Counted from the stretch's first letter, positions 21,158-29,996 are shown. The stretch is DNA of 45,274 nucleotides from an uncultured Angelakisella sp. (GCA_934524965.1 CAKSYU010000015.1:1-45274), one strand, 5' to 3'. Translations and numbers: made by a program. Notes: a model not told the origin generated them from the sequence alone.

Positions 21158-21165
21158 CATGCATT

Positions 21166-21194
21166 ATAATACAAAAACGCATCTCTCTTGTCAA
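21166..21194 (-). promoter_or_regulatory. feo operon promoter
   Basis: On the minus strand: TTGACA (21189-21194), 17 bp, TATTAT (21166-21171). A TATAAT a few bases further may be used instead. Confidence 0.65.
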
Positions 21195-21250
21195 TGGATT
21201 TTTCTCAAAAAACTTTCCTCCTGCCGCATTTTCGTCAGTCCTGCCATCAA

Positions 21251-21266
21251 GTTAGCCGTGGCTAAC
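21251..21266. promoter_or_regulatory. metal-regulator box between feo and the SUF-like pair
   Basis: GTTAGC-cgtg-GCTAAC, a perfect palindrome matching the feo box. It is about 85 bp behind the -35 of the SUF-like operon promoter and about 60 bp behind the feo -35, so it could serve either side. Confidence 0.6.
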
Positions 21267-21348
21267 ATTTTTCTTGTGCAGTTTGCCAAGGTTAACTGCG
21301 CACTTTGCTCTTTTTGTATCTTTTTTCTGCCGAAATGCGGCTTCGGTA

Positions 21349-21377
21349 TTGCACGTTGGCAAAAAAATGTGTAAACT
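21349..21377 (+). promoter_or_regulatory. probable promoter of the SUF-like operon
   Basis: TTGCAC (21349-21354), 17 bp, TAAACT (21372-21377). Confidence 0.45.
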
Positions 21378-21431
21378 ATACCCGTAAGGTCTTATTTAGG
21401 GACCACTACTTTCTTCTAAAAGGAGCACTCT

Positions 21432-22169
21432 ATGCTGGAATTGCAACACATCAGCTATGAAACCGAAGAAAACCGAGAAATACTGCACGATATCAGCCTG
21501 ACGGTGAACGACCGCTTTGTTGCCATCACCGGTCCCAACGGCGGCGGCAAGTCCACACTGGCAAAGGTCATTGCCGGTATTTACACCCCCACCTCGGGGC
21601 GTATCCTGCTGGACGGCGAGGACATCACCGCTCTTTCCATCACCGAGCGTGCCCGTCGGGGCATCAGCTACGCCTTTCAGCAGCCGGTACGCTTTAAGGG
21701 GCTGCGGGTCGGCGACCTGATGAACCTTGCCGCCGGCAAGGACGCCAACATTGCCGAGGTCTGCGCCTATCTCAGCGAGGTCGGTCTCTGCGCGCGGGAT
21801 TACATCGACCGCGAGCTGGACGCCAGTCTTTCCGGCGGTGAGCTGAAGCGCATCGAGATCGCCATGGTGCTGGCGCGCGGTACTGCCCTTTCGGTCTTTG
21901 ATGAACCGGAAGCCGGCATCGACCTCTGGAGCTTCCAGAACCTTATCCGCGTTTTTGAAAAAATGTACGAGCAGACCCGCGGCAGCATTCTCATTATCAG
22001 CCATCAGGAGCGTATCCTTAATATCGCGGATACCATTGTCCTGCTGAAGGACGGCAGGCTGGCAGAATGCGGACCCCGCGAGGAAGTTCTCCCCCGCCTG
22101 CTGCGCAATATCGATACCGCCCCACCGGTGTGCAGTATGCTTTCCGATCCCATCAAGGAGGTGCGCTGA
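21432..22169 (+). CDS. sufC: SufC-like ATPase of a minimal SUF/SMS Fe-S assembly system
   Basis: 245-aa ABC ATPase. Walker A GPNGGGKST, Q-loop FQQPVRFKG, signature LSGGELKR, Walker B LSVFDEPEAGID with the SufC-like EPEAG form, and the switch His in ISHQER. Only one partner follows, a short SufB/D-like protein, so this corresponds to the two-gene SUF-like minimal systems (SmsCB) rather than the full sufCDSUB set. ATP use is thought to reshape the scaffold for cluster assembly. AAAAGGAG precedes the ATG. Iron-box control is possible. Confidence 0.9.
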   Translation: MLELQHISYETEENREILHDISLTVNDRFVAITGPNGGGKSTLAKVIAGIYTPTSGRILLDGEDITALSITERARRGISYAFQQPVRFKGLRVGDLMNLAAGKDANIAEVCAYLSEVGLCARDYIDRELDASLSGGELKRIEIAMVLARGTALSVFDEPEAGIDLWSFQNLIRVFEKMYEQTRGSILIISHQERILNIADTIVLLKDGRLAECGPREEVLPRLLRNIDTAPPVCSMLSDPIKEVR

Positions 22170-22171
22170 CC

Positions 22172-23092
22172 ATGATCGATGAAATCCAGAAAAGACTGCT
22201 GAAAGAGGTCGCTGATCTCGACAGCCTGCCGGTAGGCGCCTACAATATCCGTGCCAACGGCGCCCCTGCCGGACGCAATACCACCGCGCATATCAATATT
22301 GTCACCAAGACCGATAAGCCCGGCATTGATATCATCATAGCCCCGGGAACCAAAAATGAAAGCGTCCACATTCCCGTTGTCGTCAGCCAGACCGGTCTTA
22401 AGGATCTGGTCTACAATGACTTCTACATTGGCGAAAATGCCGATGTCGTTATCATCGCGGGCTGCGGCATTCACTGCGCGGGCGCCGAGGAGACCTCCCA
22501 CGACGGGATCCACACCTTCCATGTGGGTAAGGGCGCGCACCTGCGCTATGTGGAAAAACACTACGGCGAGGGCGAGGGACGCGGCAAGCGGGTGATGAAC
22601 CCCACCACCATCGTCTATCTGGAGGAGGGCGCCTCCATGGATATGGAGACCACCCAAATCGCCGGCGTAGATGACACCCTGCGCAAGACCGGCGGGACGC
22701 TGGCGGCAGGCTCCACCCTTACAGTGCATGAAAAAATCATGACCACCGGCGACCAGCATGCCGTCACCGATTTTGCCATAGACTTAAACGGCGAAAACTG
22801 CAGCGCCGATGTGGTGAGCCGCAGCGTGGCGCGCGACCACAGCCGACAGGAATTCCGCAGCAGCATCAACGGCAACAACGCCTGCGCCGGTCACAGCGAG
22901 TGCGACGCCATTATTATGGATAAGGCGTGCGTCATTGCCACGCCCGCGCTTACTGCCAACCATGTCGATGCAGCCCTCATTCACGAAGCCGCCATCGGCA
23001 AGATCGCCGGCGAGCAGATCATCAAGCTGATGACGTTGGGGCTGACCGAGGAGGAAGCCGAGCGGGAGATCGTCAACGGATTTTTGAAATAA
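22172..23092 (+). CDS. sufB: short SufB/SufD-like scaffold protein
   Basis: 306 aa, well short of SufB (about 470) or SufD (about 430). The beta-helix core and C-terminal SufBD signature are present: NACAGHSECDAIIMDKA, where the Cys matches the SufB cluster site, and AALIHEAAIGKIAGEQI with the conserved HEA. The missing part is the N-terminal region. With sufC directly upstream (2-base gap) it forms an SMS-type two-component scaffold. AGGAGG precedes the ATG at 22172. No SufS desulfurase is adjacent. Confidence 0.85.
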   Translation: MIDEIQKRLLKEVADLDSLPVGAYNIRANGAPAGRNTTAHINIVTKTDKPGIDIIIAPGTKNESVHIPVVVSQTGLKDLVYNDFYIGENADVVIIAGCGIHCAGAEETSHDGIHTFHVGKGAHLRYVEKHYGEGEGRGKRVMNPTTIVYLEEGASMDMETTQIAGVDDTLRKTGGTLAAGSTLTVHEKIMTTGDQHAVTDFAIDLNGENCSADVVSRSVARDHSRQEFRSSINGNNACAGHSECDAIIMDKACVIATPALTANHVDAALIHEAAIGKIAGEQIIKLMTLGLTEEEAEREIVNGFLK

Positions 23093-23106
23093 GGAGGCTT
23101 ACTGCC

Positions 23107-24294
23107 ATGAATGTTACGGAACGATTCTTAAAATATGTCAGCTACGGCACCAACAGCGATGAAAAGAGTGAAAGCTACCCTTCCACCCCTGGGCAGCTGG
23201 TGTTGGGCGCCGCCATTGCTGAGGAACTGAAAACCATTGGGCTTACCGATGTGGAGCAGGACGCCGACGGCTATGTTTACGGCTATCTTGCCGGCGAGGG
23301 CGAAGCGCTGGGGCTCATCGCCCACATGGATACCAGCCCTGCCGTCAGCGGGGATCACATTAAACCCCGCATCGTCACCTACTCCGGCGGCGTTCTGGAG
23401 CTGGGCGCTTCCGCCCTCTCCCCGGTCGATTATCCCTTTATGGAGGAATACATCGGGCAGGAGCTGATCGTCACCGACGGCACCACCCTGCTGGGCGCCG
23501 ATGATAAGGCGGGCGTGGCGGAGATCGTTACCCTGTGTGAAACGCTGCTGGCGCACCCCGAAATAAAGCACCGCCCCATTGCCGTCTGCTTCACCCCCGA
23601 TGAGGAGATCGGCAGAGGCACCGACCGCTTCCGCATGGAGCGCTTCCCCGCTAAGGAAGCCTATACTGTTGATGGCGGCGAGCTGGGTGAGATAGAGTAT
23701 GAAAACTTTAATGCCGCCGCAGCGACCGTCAAGGTGCAGGGGCTTAATATCCACCCCGGCAGCGCCAAAAACAAGATGAAGAACGCCTCCCTGATGCTGG
23801 CGGAGTTCATCGGGCTGCTGCCCGCCGCCGAAACGCCTGCCCACACCGAGGGCTACGAGGGATTTTTCCACCTCTGCGAGCTTGCCGGTGATGAATCCTC
23901 TGCAGAGGCGCACTACATTATCCGTGACCACGACCGCGGGAAGTTTGAGGCGCGCAAGGCGCTGATGCAGGCGACCGCCGACTACATGAACGCGAAATAC
24001 GGCGCCGGCACCTTTACCCTGCGCATGACCGACAGCTACTACAACATGAAAGAAAAGCTCACCGGTCATATGCATCTGATCCGCAACGCAGAAATTGCTA
24101 TGGAAAAAGCGGGGGTCACGCCTCAAATCGTTGCGATCCGCGGCGGCACCGATGGCGCGCGCCTTTCCTACGAGGGGCTGCCCTGCCCCAACCTTTCCAC
24201 CGGCGGGCTCAATTTCCACTCCATTCACGAGTTTATCCCCGTCCGCTCGCTGGAAAAGATGGTCGAAGTTCTCCGGAACCTCGTCACCCTGTAA
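23107..24294 (+). CDS. pepT: peptidase T (tripeptide aminopeptidase)
   Basis: 395-aa M20 metallopeptidase that removes the N-terminal residue of tripeptides in the cytoplasm. Zinc ligands and catalytic residues are visible: AHMDTSPA, LLGADDKAGVAEI, TPDEEIGRGTD, VDGGELGE and the late HEFIPV His. The dimerisation insert contains the NIHPGSAKNKM motif. Length is normal. It follows sufB by 14 bases and ends in a clear terminator, so it is cotranscribed with the SUF-like genes; a functional link is not obvious. Confidence 0.94.
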   Translation: MNVTERFLKYVSYGTNSDEKSESYPSTPGQLVLGAAIAEELKTIGLTDVEQDADGYVYGYLAGEGEALGLIAHMDTSPAVSGDHIKPRIVTYSGGVLELGASALSPVDYPFMEEYIGQELIVTDGTTLLGADDKAGVAEIVTLCETLLAHPEIKHRPIAVCFTPDEEIGRGTDRFRMERFPAKEAYTVDGGELGEIEYENFNAAAATVKVQGLNIHPGSAKNKMKNASLMLAEFIGLLPAAETPAHTEGYEGFFHLCELAGDESSAEAHYIIRDHDRGKFEARKALMQATADYMNAKYGAGTFTLRMTDSYYNMKEKLTGHMHLIRNAEIAMEKAGVTPQIVAIRGGTDGARLSYEGLPCPNLSTGGLNFHSIHEFIPVRSLEKMVEVLRNLVTL

Positions 24295-24307
24295 AGACAC
24301 AAAAATA

Positions 24308-24350
24308 TTTCCCCTGCCGCTCCTTTTTTCGGGAACGGCAGGGGAATTTA
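24308..24350. terminator. bidirectional terminator between pepT and the LacI-like gene
   Basis: TTCCCCTGCCG-loop-CGGCAGGGGAATTTATT. It serves both convergent genes. Confidence 0.75.
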
Positions 24351-26327
24351 TTATGTCAGCTTGTTTTTCATCACGCTCAGCCACGCGCCGGAAAGGTTCT
24401 CCGGTGTGAACGCCACCGGATCGACCGCCACAAAGGGAGCTGGCTCCACCCCAAGGAAGTAGTGGGCACAAGCATACGCCAGCAACCGCCCGATCTCGTA
24501 GCTGTTCGGCACCACCACGCCGATGACATTGCTGTGCTCGTCCAGCTGGTCTATCACTTCCCGACTTACGCCCTGCGTCACCACCTTGATATCGGTACGC
24601 CCCAGCAGCGAAAGTACCCCCAGCACTGCCTCCGCCATGCGGCTTTGGCTGATGTACAGCGCCTCGATCTGCGGCAGTTCCTGCAGCAGGTCGTTTATCA
24701 TGGTATAAGCCTGCGTTTCCTCGGTATACTGCACCACCTTATCCAGCGTGATCAGCGGAAACTCCTCCTCCAGTATGCTGATCGCACTGCGGTCACGGTG
24801 CCGCGCCGGCTGGGAATCCCCGCCATAGCACAGATAGGCGGCGTGGGTCAGCCCGTGCGCCGTCATATATTTGCCCAGCAGCCAGCTTGCCTGCTTGCCG
24901 CTTTCCACCATGTTGCTGGCAATGCAGCAATCATACTGGTTCGCAGTAAAGCCTGTCGGCGCGCAGGAGGAAAACAGCACCTTGGTACGGCGGGGCAGGT
25001 GTTTGCGGAATGGCGAAACGCTGCTCTCATCAAGATTGGGGATACAGATAACGGCATCCGGCTTTGCCGCGGCGAAGCCCTGTAACTGCAAATTCTGTAT
25101 CTCGTAGCTGCCGTGGGCGTCGGTTTTATGCACCATGTGGATCCCCAATGTATTCAGCCCGTCGCGCAGCCCCTCCAGCTGGGAATGGGAAACCGGCGTC
25201 GTTTCCATAAATGCGGAAACACATACCTTGTAGTCACCGGCACGCACCTTCTGGATATCCGCCTCGGAGAGCTCCAGTGAATGCTGGCTGACGCCCGGGC
25301 GGTCAAACTGGTCAAAGACCAGCGCCTTGGTACTGTCGCCGGTGATAAATTCCGGCGAAACGCTGTAAAAGTGCTGGCTGCCATTCCCTTTTATAATGCT
25401 GATGATATCCTGCACCACCTCGATGATCCTCATATCGATGCGGGTGCGGTTGAAGAACAAGTACTTGGTTAGGAAAATATCCCCGATCGCCAGCAGCGAG
25501 ATATCCTGCGGCATATCCACCCCTTTGTGGCGCAGATAATCCACCACGTGCATCGTCGCCATCATTTCGGTGGTGATGATGCCGGTGATACCGCGGTTTT
25601 GCAGCGTCCCCAGCACCTGGTCCAGGTTTTCCAGCGCCAGCGTGCGGAACAGGTAGGTTTCGATCTCCACCAGATTTTCATCGGGGAATACCATGTGGTT
25701 CTGCTTGTAGAACAGCTTGCAGGTCTCCAGCACCAGCCGGTTGGTATAGGGGTTTTCCCTGGGGGTGATGACTAAAATATTGCGGTGCCCCAGTGAGACC
25801 ATATGCCGCAGCGCCGCCACCATCGCCGCGCGGTAATCAAAGTTGATGTGGTAGCAGCGCGGGTACACCTTCGGGTCGTGGTTCAGGAAGATGATGGGCG
25901 CCTCCACCGTCTCGTGGTGGCGGGTCTGCACCAGCCGCACCGTGTAGTCCAGTATGATATAATCCAGCCCGTAGCGCTTCTGGTAGGTTTTCAGCTCCTG
26001 CAGCGTCATCTCGGTCTTTACCAATATCGAGACCACCTCGATATCCCCCGGACCCACCACGCGGTGAGAAAGCTCCTCGCGGCTGTGGATATCCCCGCAG
26101 CAGTGCAGGGCGTCGATCAGGTCCTCGGCAAAGCTGCACCGGTAGTTGCGCAGCAAAAAGCCCACCGTGATCTTCCGCCGCTCCTGCTTCGGCGCGCCCA
26201 GCTCTTCCATCGCCCGCTCCACCCGGCTGCGCAGTTCGTCACTGACGAACCGTGTCCGGTTGATGACATGCGATACCGTCGCTACCGATGTTCCCGCGCG
26301 CGCCGCGATCTCCTGAATGGTCGCCAT
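24351..26327 (-). CDS. LacI-family regulator with two periplasmic-binding-like domains
   Basis: 658 aa, about twice the usual 330-350. Residues 1-50 are the LacI helix-turn-helix and hinge (ATIQEIAARAGTSVATVSHVINRTRFVSDELR). Residues about 55-330 and about 380-640 look like two successive sugar-binding-protein-like ligand domains; the second has its own pattern (VSHSQLEGLRDGLNTLG, YISQSRMAEAVLGVLSLLG, GVVVPNSYEIGRLLAY). It lies divergent to the permease/deaminase/desulfidase operon, which it probably controls. Start at 26327 with AGGGAGG. Two ligands or a ligand/co-ligand logic is an inference. Confidence 0.85.
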   Translation of the reverse strand: MATIQEIAARAGTSVATVSHVINRTRFVSDELRSRVERAMEELGAPKQERRKITVGFLLRNYRCSFAEDLIDALHCCGDIHSREELSHRVVGPGDIEVVSILVKTEMTLQELKTYQKRYGLDYIILDYTVRLVQTRHHETVEAPIIFLNHDPKVYPRCYHINFDYRAAMVAALRHMVSLGHRNILVITPRENPYTNRLVLETCKLFYKQNHMVFPDENLVEIETYLFRTLALENLDQVLGTLQNRGITGIITTEMMATMHVVDYLRHKGVDMPQDISLLAIGDIFLTKYLFFNRTRIDMRIIEVVQDIISIIKGNGSQHFYSVSPEFITGDSTKALVFDQFDRPGVSQHSLELSEADIQKVRAGDYKVCVSAFMETTPVSHSQLEGLRDGLNTLGIHMVHKTDAHGSYEIQNLQLQGFAAAKPDAVICIPNLDESSVSPFRKHLPRRTKVLFSSCAPTGFTANQYDCCIASNMVESGKQASWLLGKYMTAHGLTHAAYLCYGGDSQPARHRDRSAISILEEEFPLITLDKVVQYTEETQAYTMINDLLQELPQIEALYISQSRMAEAVLGVLSLLGRTDIKVVTQGVSREVIDQLDEHSNVIGVVVPNSYEIGRLLAYACAHYFLGVEPAPFVAVDPVAFTPENLSGAWLSVMKNKLT

Positions 26328-26419
26328 ATTTGCCCTCCCTTGCATTTTGCCAAAAATACGGTATTCCTTTTGTGCAGTTTACCGTTTTATCCTCTGCTAA
26401 TCGCTTTTAGAGGCAATAA

Positions 26420-26599
26420 TTTGCGTAAAAATACATTTTCCTATATTTCCACATGATGGTATTGCCCATGGCTATTCCTTTTTCTTGTTCAAAATCGTCA
26501 AATTGTTGTTTCTTTTTTTGCATGTTTGTAAAATTCAGCACTTTTTTCACTGTAATTCAGAATGGAAAATCCTCTTTTGCGTAAATAATACACTTTTCC
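26420..26599. promoter_or_regulatory. LacI-like/permease intergenic region with repeated motif
   Basis: The 435-base AT-rich gap carries two near-identical direct repeats, TTTGCGTAAAAATACATTTT (26420-26439) and TTTGCGTAAATAATACACTT (26576-26595), each followed by TCC. They could be binding sites for the divergent regulator or another factor. No gene is seen in the gap. Confidence 0.4.
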
Positions 26600-26654
26600 C
26601 GCCTGAAAAGCAATGTTTTTCCGTTCTTTTTGGGCAAAGCCCCCTTTCCCTCAT

Positions 26655-26683
26655 TTGACACTCCCGAATAATGACGGTAACAT
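26655..26683 (+). promoter_or_regulatory. promoter of the permease/deaminase/desulfidase operon
   Basis: TTGACA (26655-26660), 17 bp, TAACAT (26678-26683), about 80 bases before the first ATG. Confidence 0.55.
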
Positions 26684-26762
26684 GAAGCTGTAATGTGTGG
26701 CGCGCGCACAAAACAGAGTTCAAAAATAGAAAGATTCAAGAATATTTGAGGAGTGTAGTTTT

Positions 26763-28034
26763 ATGAAATTAGAAAAGGAAGGCTTGGTCGTAACCCCATT
26801 GACCGAACAGAAAACCGGTCTGTGGGATATGGCATTCATCTGGTTCTGTGCCAATGTCGCCGTCCCCCGTCTGATGATCGGCGGCTCGCTGGCAGAGCTG
26901 GGCTTCGGCAAAATGATGCTCATTCTCATCGCCGGCAATATTCTGGTATTCCTGCCCCTGCTGGCACTGGGCGTCATCGGCTTCAATGTCCGTATCCCCA
27001 CCATGGCTGCCACCCGCATGACCTTCGGCGTCAAGGGCTCCTATCTGCCCTCTGTCGCCAATGGCATTCAGCTGCTGGGCTGGGGCGCCAATGTTACCGT
27101 TATCTGCGGTGCTTCCATCAACAGCATCATCAAGGCAATGACCGGCTTTGAGAACCTTGCTCTGTGGATCGTTGTCACCGGCATCGTTCAGCTCGTCATC
27201 ACCGCTTACGGTGTGCGTTCCATCACCTGGCTGCAGCGTGTTTCCGTTCCGCTGCTGGCGATCCTTACCGTTGTTTCCGCCGTTCTCATCATCAAGAACT
27301 ACGGCTGGAGCAGCATCACCAATTATCAGCCCGTCGCCGCCATCGGTCTGCTTGCCGGTCTTGATATCGTAGCCAGCAACGCCTTTGCGTGGGGGCCCAT
27401 GGTCTGCGACTACACCCGCTACGCCAAGAGCAAGTCCTCCTCCAGCTGGGGCACCCTCATCGGCTCCCTCGCCGGTGCTGCGGGCTTCATGTTCGTGGGC
27501 GGCATCTCCTACATGACCACCGGCAATGCCAACCCTGTTGATATGCTGCTTTCTCTGGGTCTCGGTATTCCCGCACTGCTCATCATCGTGCTGTCCTCTG
27601 TTACCACCAATGTTATGAACCTCTACTCCGCCTCCATCTCCTTTGTCAATGTCTGGCCCAAGGCGAAGCCCTGGCAGATCATCGGCATCGGCGGCATCGT
27701 TATGACCGGCATCGCCCTGATTCCCAACCTCATCGGTCATTTCATCAGCTTCCTCACCATCGTCGGCTCCATCTTCGTTCCGCTTATCGCTATCATGCTG
27801 GTGGATTACTTCCTCATCAAGAAGCAGAAAGTGGTTCCCGAGGAAATGCTGGCAGAGGACAGTTCCTCCAAGTACTGGTTCAAGGGCGGCTTTAACTGGA
27901 AAGCCATCATCATCTGGCTCATCGGCGCCGTTATGTACAACCTGCTCTATTACTTCTGGCCGGTTCTCGGTTCCTGCATTCCCACCTTCCTCGTCATCGG
28001 TATCCTGTACTGGCTGGTCGCCGATAAGAAATGA
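26763..28034 (+). CDS. codB: cytosine permease-like NCS1 transporter
   Basis: 423 aa with about 12 membrane helices. It has the NCS1/CodB look: LWDMAFIWFCANVAVPRLMIGG at the start, MTFGVKGSYLPSVANGIQLLGW, and AWGPMVCDYTRYAKS. These transporters bring in cytosine, uracil, hydantoins or related bases with H+ or Na+. The next gene is a cytosine-deaminase-like enzyme 27 bases on, as in E. coli codBA. The third gene suggests that the imported base may carry sulfur. Ribosome site GAGGAG. Confidence 0.9.
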   Translation: MKLEKEGLVVTPLTEQKTGLWDMAFIWFCANVAVPRLMIGGSLAELGFGKMMLILIAGNILVFLPLLALGVIGFNVRIPTMAATRMTFGVKGSYLPSVANGIQLLGWGANVTVICGASINSIIKAMTGFENLALWIVVTGIVQLVITAYGVRSITWLQRVSVPLLAILTVVSAVLIIKNYGWSSITNYQPVAAIGLLAGLDIVASNAFAWGPMVCDYTRYAKSKSSSSWGTLIGSLAGAAGFMFVGGISYMTTGNANPVDMLLSLGLGIPALLIIVLSSVTTNVMNLYSASISFVNVWPKAKPWQIIGIGGIVMTGIALIPNLIGHFISFLTIVGSIFVPLIAIMLVDYFLIKKQKVVPEEMLAEDSSSKYWFKGGFNWKAIIIWLIGAVMYNLLYYFWPVLGSCIPTFLVIGILYWLVADKK

Positions 28035-28061
28035 TCCGTGGAGAAAGGCGGTAACTAAACT

Positions 28062-29348
28062 ATGAGCACTATTCTCATCAAAAACGCCAGAATGCGCGGT
28101 CATCAAGAGCTCACCGATCTCTACATCAAGGACGGCGTCTTTGCCGAGATCGGGGTCGGGCTTTCCTATCCCGCCGATGAGGTCATTGATGTCGCCGGCA
28201 AGCTGGTCTCCGCCCCATTCTGCGATGCCCACCTGCATCTAGACGCCGTCCTAAGCGTCGGCAAGCCCCGCTACAATATGAGCGGCACCCTCATCGAGGG
28301 CATCAACATTTGGGGCGAGCGCATGCAGGGTCTCACCAAGGAGACCATCAAGAAGAACGCCCGCGATGTCATCAAGTGGGAGGTCGCCAACGGCTCCATG
28401 TTCCTGCGTACCCACGCCGATGCCACCGAGCCGACCGGCACCGTGGTGGAAGCGCTGCTGGAGGTCCGCGAGGAAATGAAGGATCTTGTCGATCTTCAGA
28501 TCGTCGCATTCCCGCAGGAATGTATCTTCACCGAAAAGGGTCACACCGACCTGATGGAAAATGCCATGAAGCTGGGCTGCGATGTTGTGGGCGGTCTGCC
28601 CTACATGGAGTACAGCCCCGAGGACGGTCTGCGCGATGTCAAGTTCGTCTTTGACCTTGCGGAAAAGTACGGCGCGCTCATCGATATCCACTGCGATGAA
28701 AACACTGATGACCAGTCCCGCTATGTCGAGGCGATGGCGCGAGAGACCATCGTCCGCGGAATGCAGGGTCGTGTTACGGCAAGCCACACCACCGCCATGC
28801 ACAACTACAACAATGACTTCGCATTCAAGCTCATGGGCTTCCTTAAAAAAGCCCAGATGAATATGGTCACCAATCCCTTCGCCAACTCCTGCCTGCAGAA
28901 CCGCACCGACGGCTATCCCCGTCACCGCGGTCACACCCGTGTCGATGAACTGCTGGCAAACGGCATCAATGTCTGCATCGGCAGCGATGACATCATGGAC
29001 CCGTGGTATCCCATGGGCAAGGGCTCGCCGCTTGCCGGCGCCGCCCTGCTGATGAACTATGCCCAGCTCAGCGGTTATCCGCAGGTCACCCAGCTCATTG
29101 ATATGATCACCTGCAACAGTGCCCGCACCATGTGCCTTAAGGATTACGGTCTGGCAGTCGGCAATCCCGCCAACATGATCGTACTGGACGCCGAAAGCGA
29201 ATTCGACGCGATCCGCTTGCAAAGCGAGTGCCTCTATGTCATTCGCCGCGGTCGTATCGTCTGCCGCACGGTGCCCGCCCGCCGCACGCTGGAATTTGAG
29301 GGCAGGCAGGAAAATATTGATTTCCGTCTCACCGCGGAAAATCTCTAA
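28062..29348 (+). CDS. codA: cytosine deaminase-like amidohydrolase
   Basis: 428 aa, amidohydrolase superfamily. The metal ligands are in place: APFCDAHLHLDAV (HxH), IDIHCDENTDDQSR (His, with the catalytic Glu), TASHTTAMH, and GSDDIMDPWYPMGKG (Asp). VAFPQECIF keeps the Gln used by E. coli CodA to hold cytosine. These match CodA closely, though the GHDD of E. coli is GSDD here. Isoguanine, methylcytosine or creatinine deamination are alternatives in this family. Located between the permease and a TudS-related protein, so thiocytosine or another thiolated base should be considered as substrate. Confidence 0.85.
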   Translation: MSTILIKNARMRGHQELTDLYIKDGVFAEIGVGLSYPADEVIDVAGKLVSAPFCDAHLHLDAVLSVGKPRYNMSGTLIEGINIWGERMQGLTKETIKKNARDVIKWEVANGSMFLRTHADATEPTGTVVEALLEVREEMKDLVDLQIVAFPQECIFTEKGHTDLMENAMKLGCDVVGGLPYMEYSPEDGLRDVKFVFDLAEKYGALIDIHCDENTDDQSRYVEAMARETIVRGMQGRVTASHTTAMHNYNNDFAFKLMGFLKKAQMNMVTNPFANSCLQNRTDGYPRHRGHTRVDELLANGINVCIGSDDIMDPWYPMGKGSPLAGAALLMNYAQLSGYPQVTQLIDMITCNSARTMCLKDYGLAVGNPANMIVLDAESEFDAIRLQSECLYVIRRGRIVCRTVPARRTLEFEGRQENIDFRLTAENL

Positions 29349-29367
29349 GCAAAGGAAGGCAAATCTT

Positions 29368-29967
29368 ATGGCAATGAACAATAAAAATGACGAACGCAGC
29401 AAAAAGATCGTCTTTTGCTCCAGCTGCCTGCTGAATACCAATAACAAGGTGCTTCCGCTGGCGCGCTACGGCGGCTTCAGCAAGGAATTCATCGATATTC
29501 TGGCGAAGTACGACCTGGGCGTACAGCAGATGGATTGCCCCGAGACGCTGTATCTCGGTATCCAGCGCTGGCAGCACACCAAGAATCTCTATGATAATGT
29601 CGGATTCCGCCGTCACTGCCGTCAGCTGGCGGAAAAGGAAGTAGACTACATGTACTCCTATATGCAGATGGATTATGATACTGTGGCGGTGCTATGCTGC
29701 GACGGTTCCCCCACCTGCGGCTGCGGGCTGACCAGCTGGGACGAAAACTGGGGCGGCCCCCCCGAGGCTCCGCTGGATTACGGCGATGCCGTTATCGAGG
29801 GCGTCGGCGTCTATGTCGATGAAATGCAGAAGGCGATCCGCGAGCGCGGGCTGCCCATGCCCCCGTTCTACGGTCTGGGTCTCGATGACGCCTCCCAGCC
29901 CTTCGATCAGATCATCGCGAACTTCGATGCCTTCCTCGCGAAGCGCATGAAGGAGCTTGAAGCGTAA
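29368..29967 (+). CDS. TudS-related putative desulfidase (DUF523-like)
   Basis: 199 aa. Three Cys motifs match the TudS/DUF523 pattern: VFCSSCLLNTNNKV near residue 20, QMDCPETLYLG in the middle, and CDGSPTCGCGL later. In TudS, which takes sulfur off thiouracil, three such Cys hold a [4Fe-4S] cluster whose free iron receives the sulfur. The gene resembles the CD3072-type TudS-related group of Clostridia. It starts 19 bases after codA, with AAAGGAAGG. The neighbours strongly suggest a thiolated pyrimidine as substrate; this is an inference. Confidence 0.75.
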   Translation: MAMNNKNDERSKKIVFCSSCLLNTNNKVLPLARYGGFSKEFIDILAKYDLGVQQMDCPETLYLGIQRWQHTKNLYDNVGFRRHCRQLAEKEVDYMYSYMQMDYDTVAVLCCDGSPTCGCGLTSWDENWGGPPEAPLDYGDAVIEGVGVYVDEMQKAIRERGLPMPPFYGLGLDDASQPFDQIIANFDAFLAKRMKELEA

Positions 29968-29996
29968 AAAAGCTACCATCTCTCACTCTTAGCTCA

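Noticed and set aside
26769..28238. 489-aa minus-strand frame opposite the permease gene
   Set aside because: Antisense frame of codB; low-complexity Asp/Gly/His-rich sequence, no start signal, and the plus-strand gene has clear family motifs.
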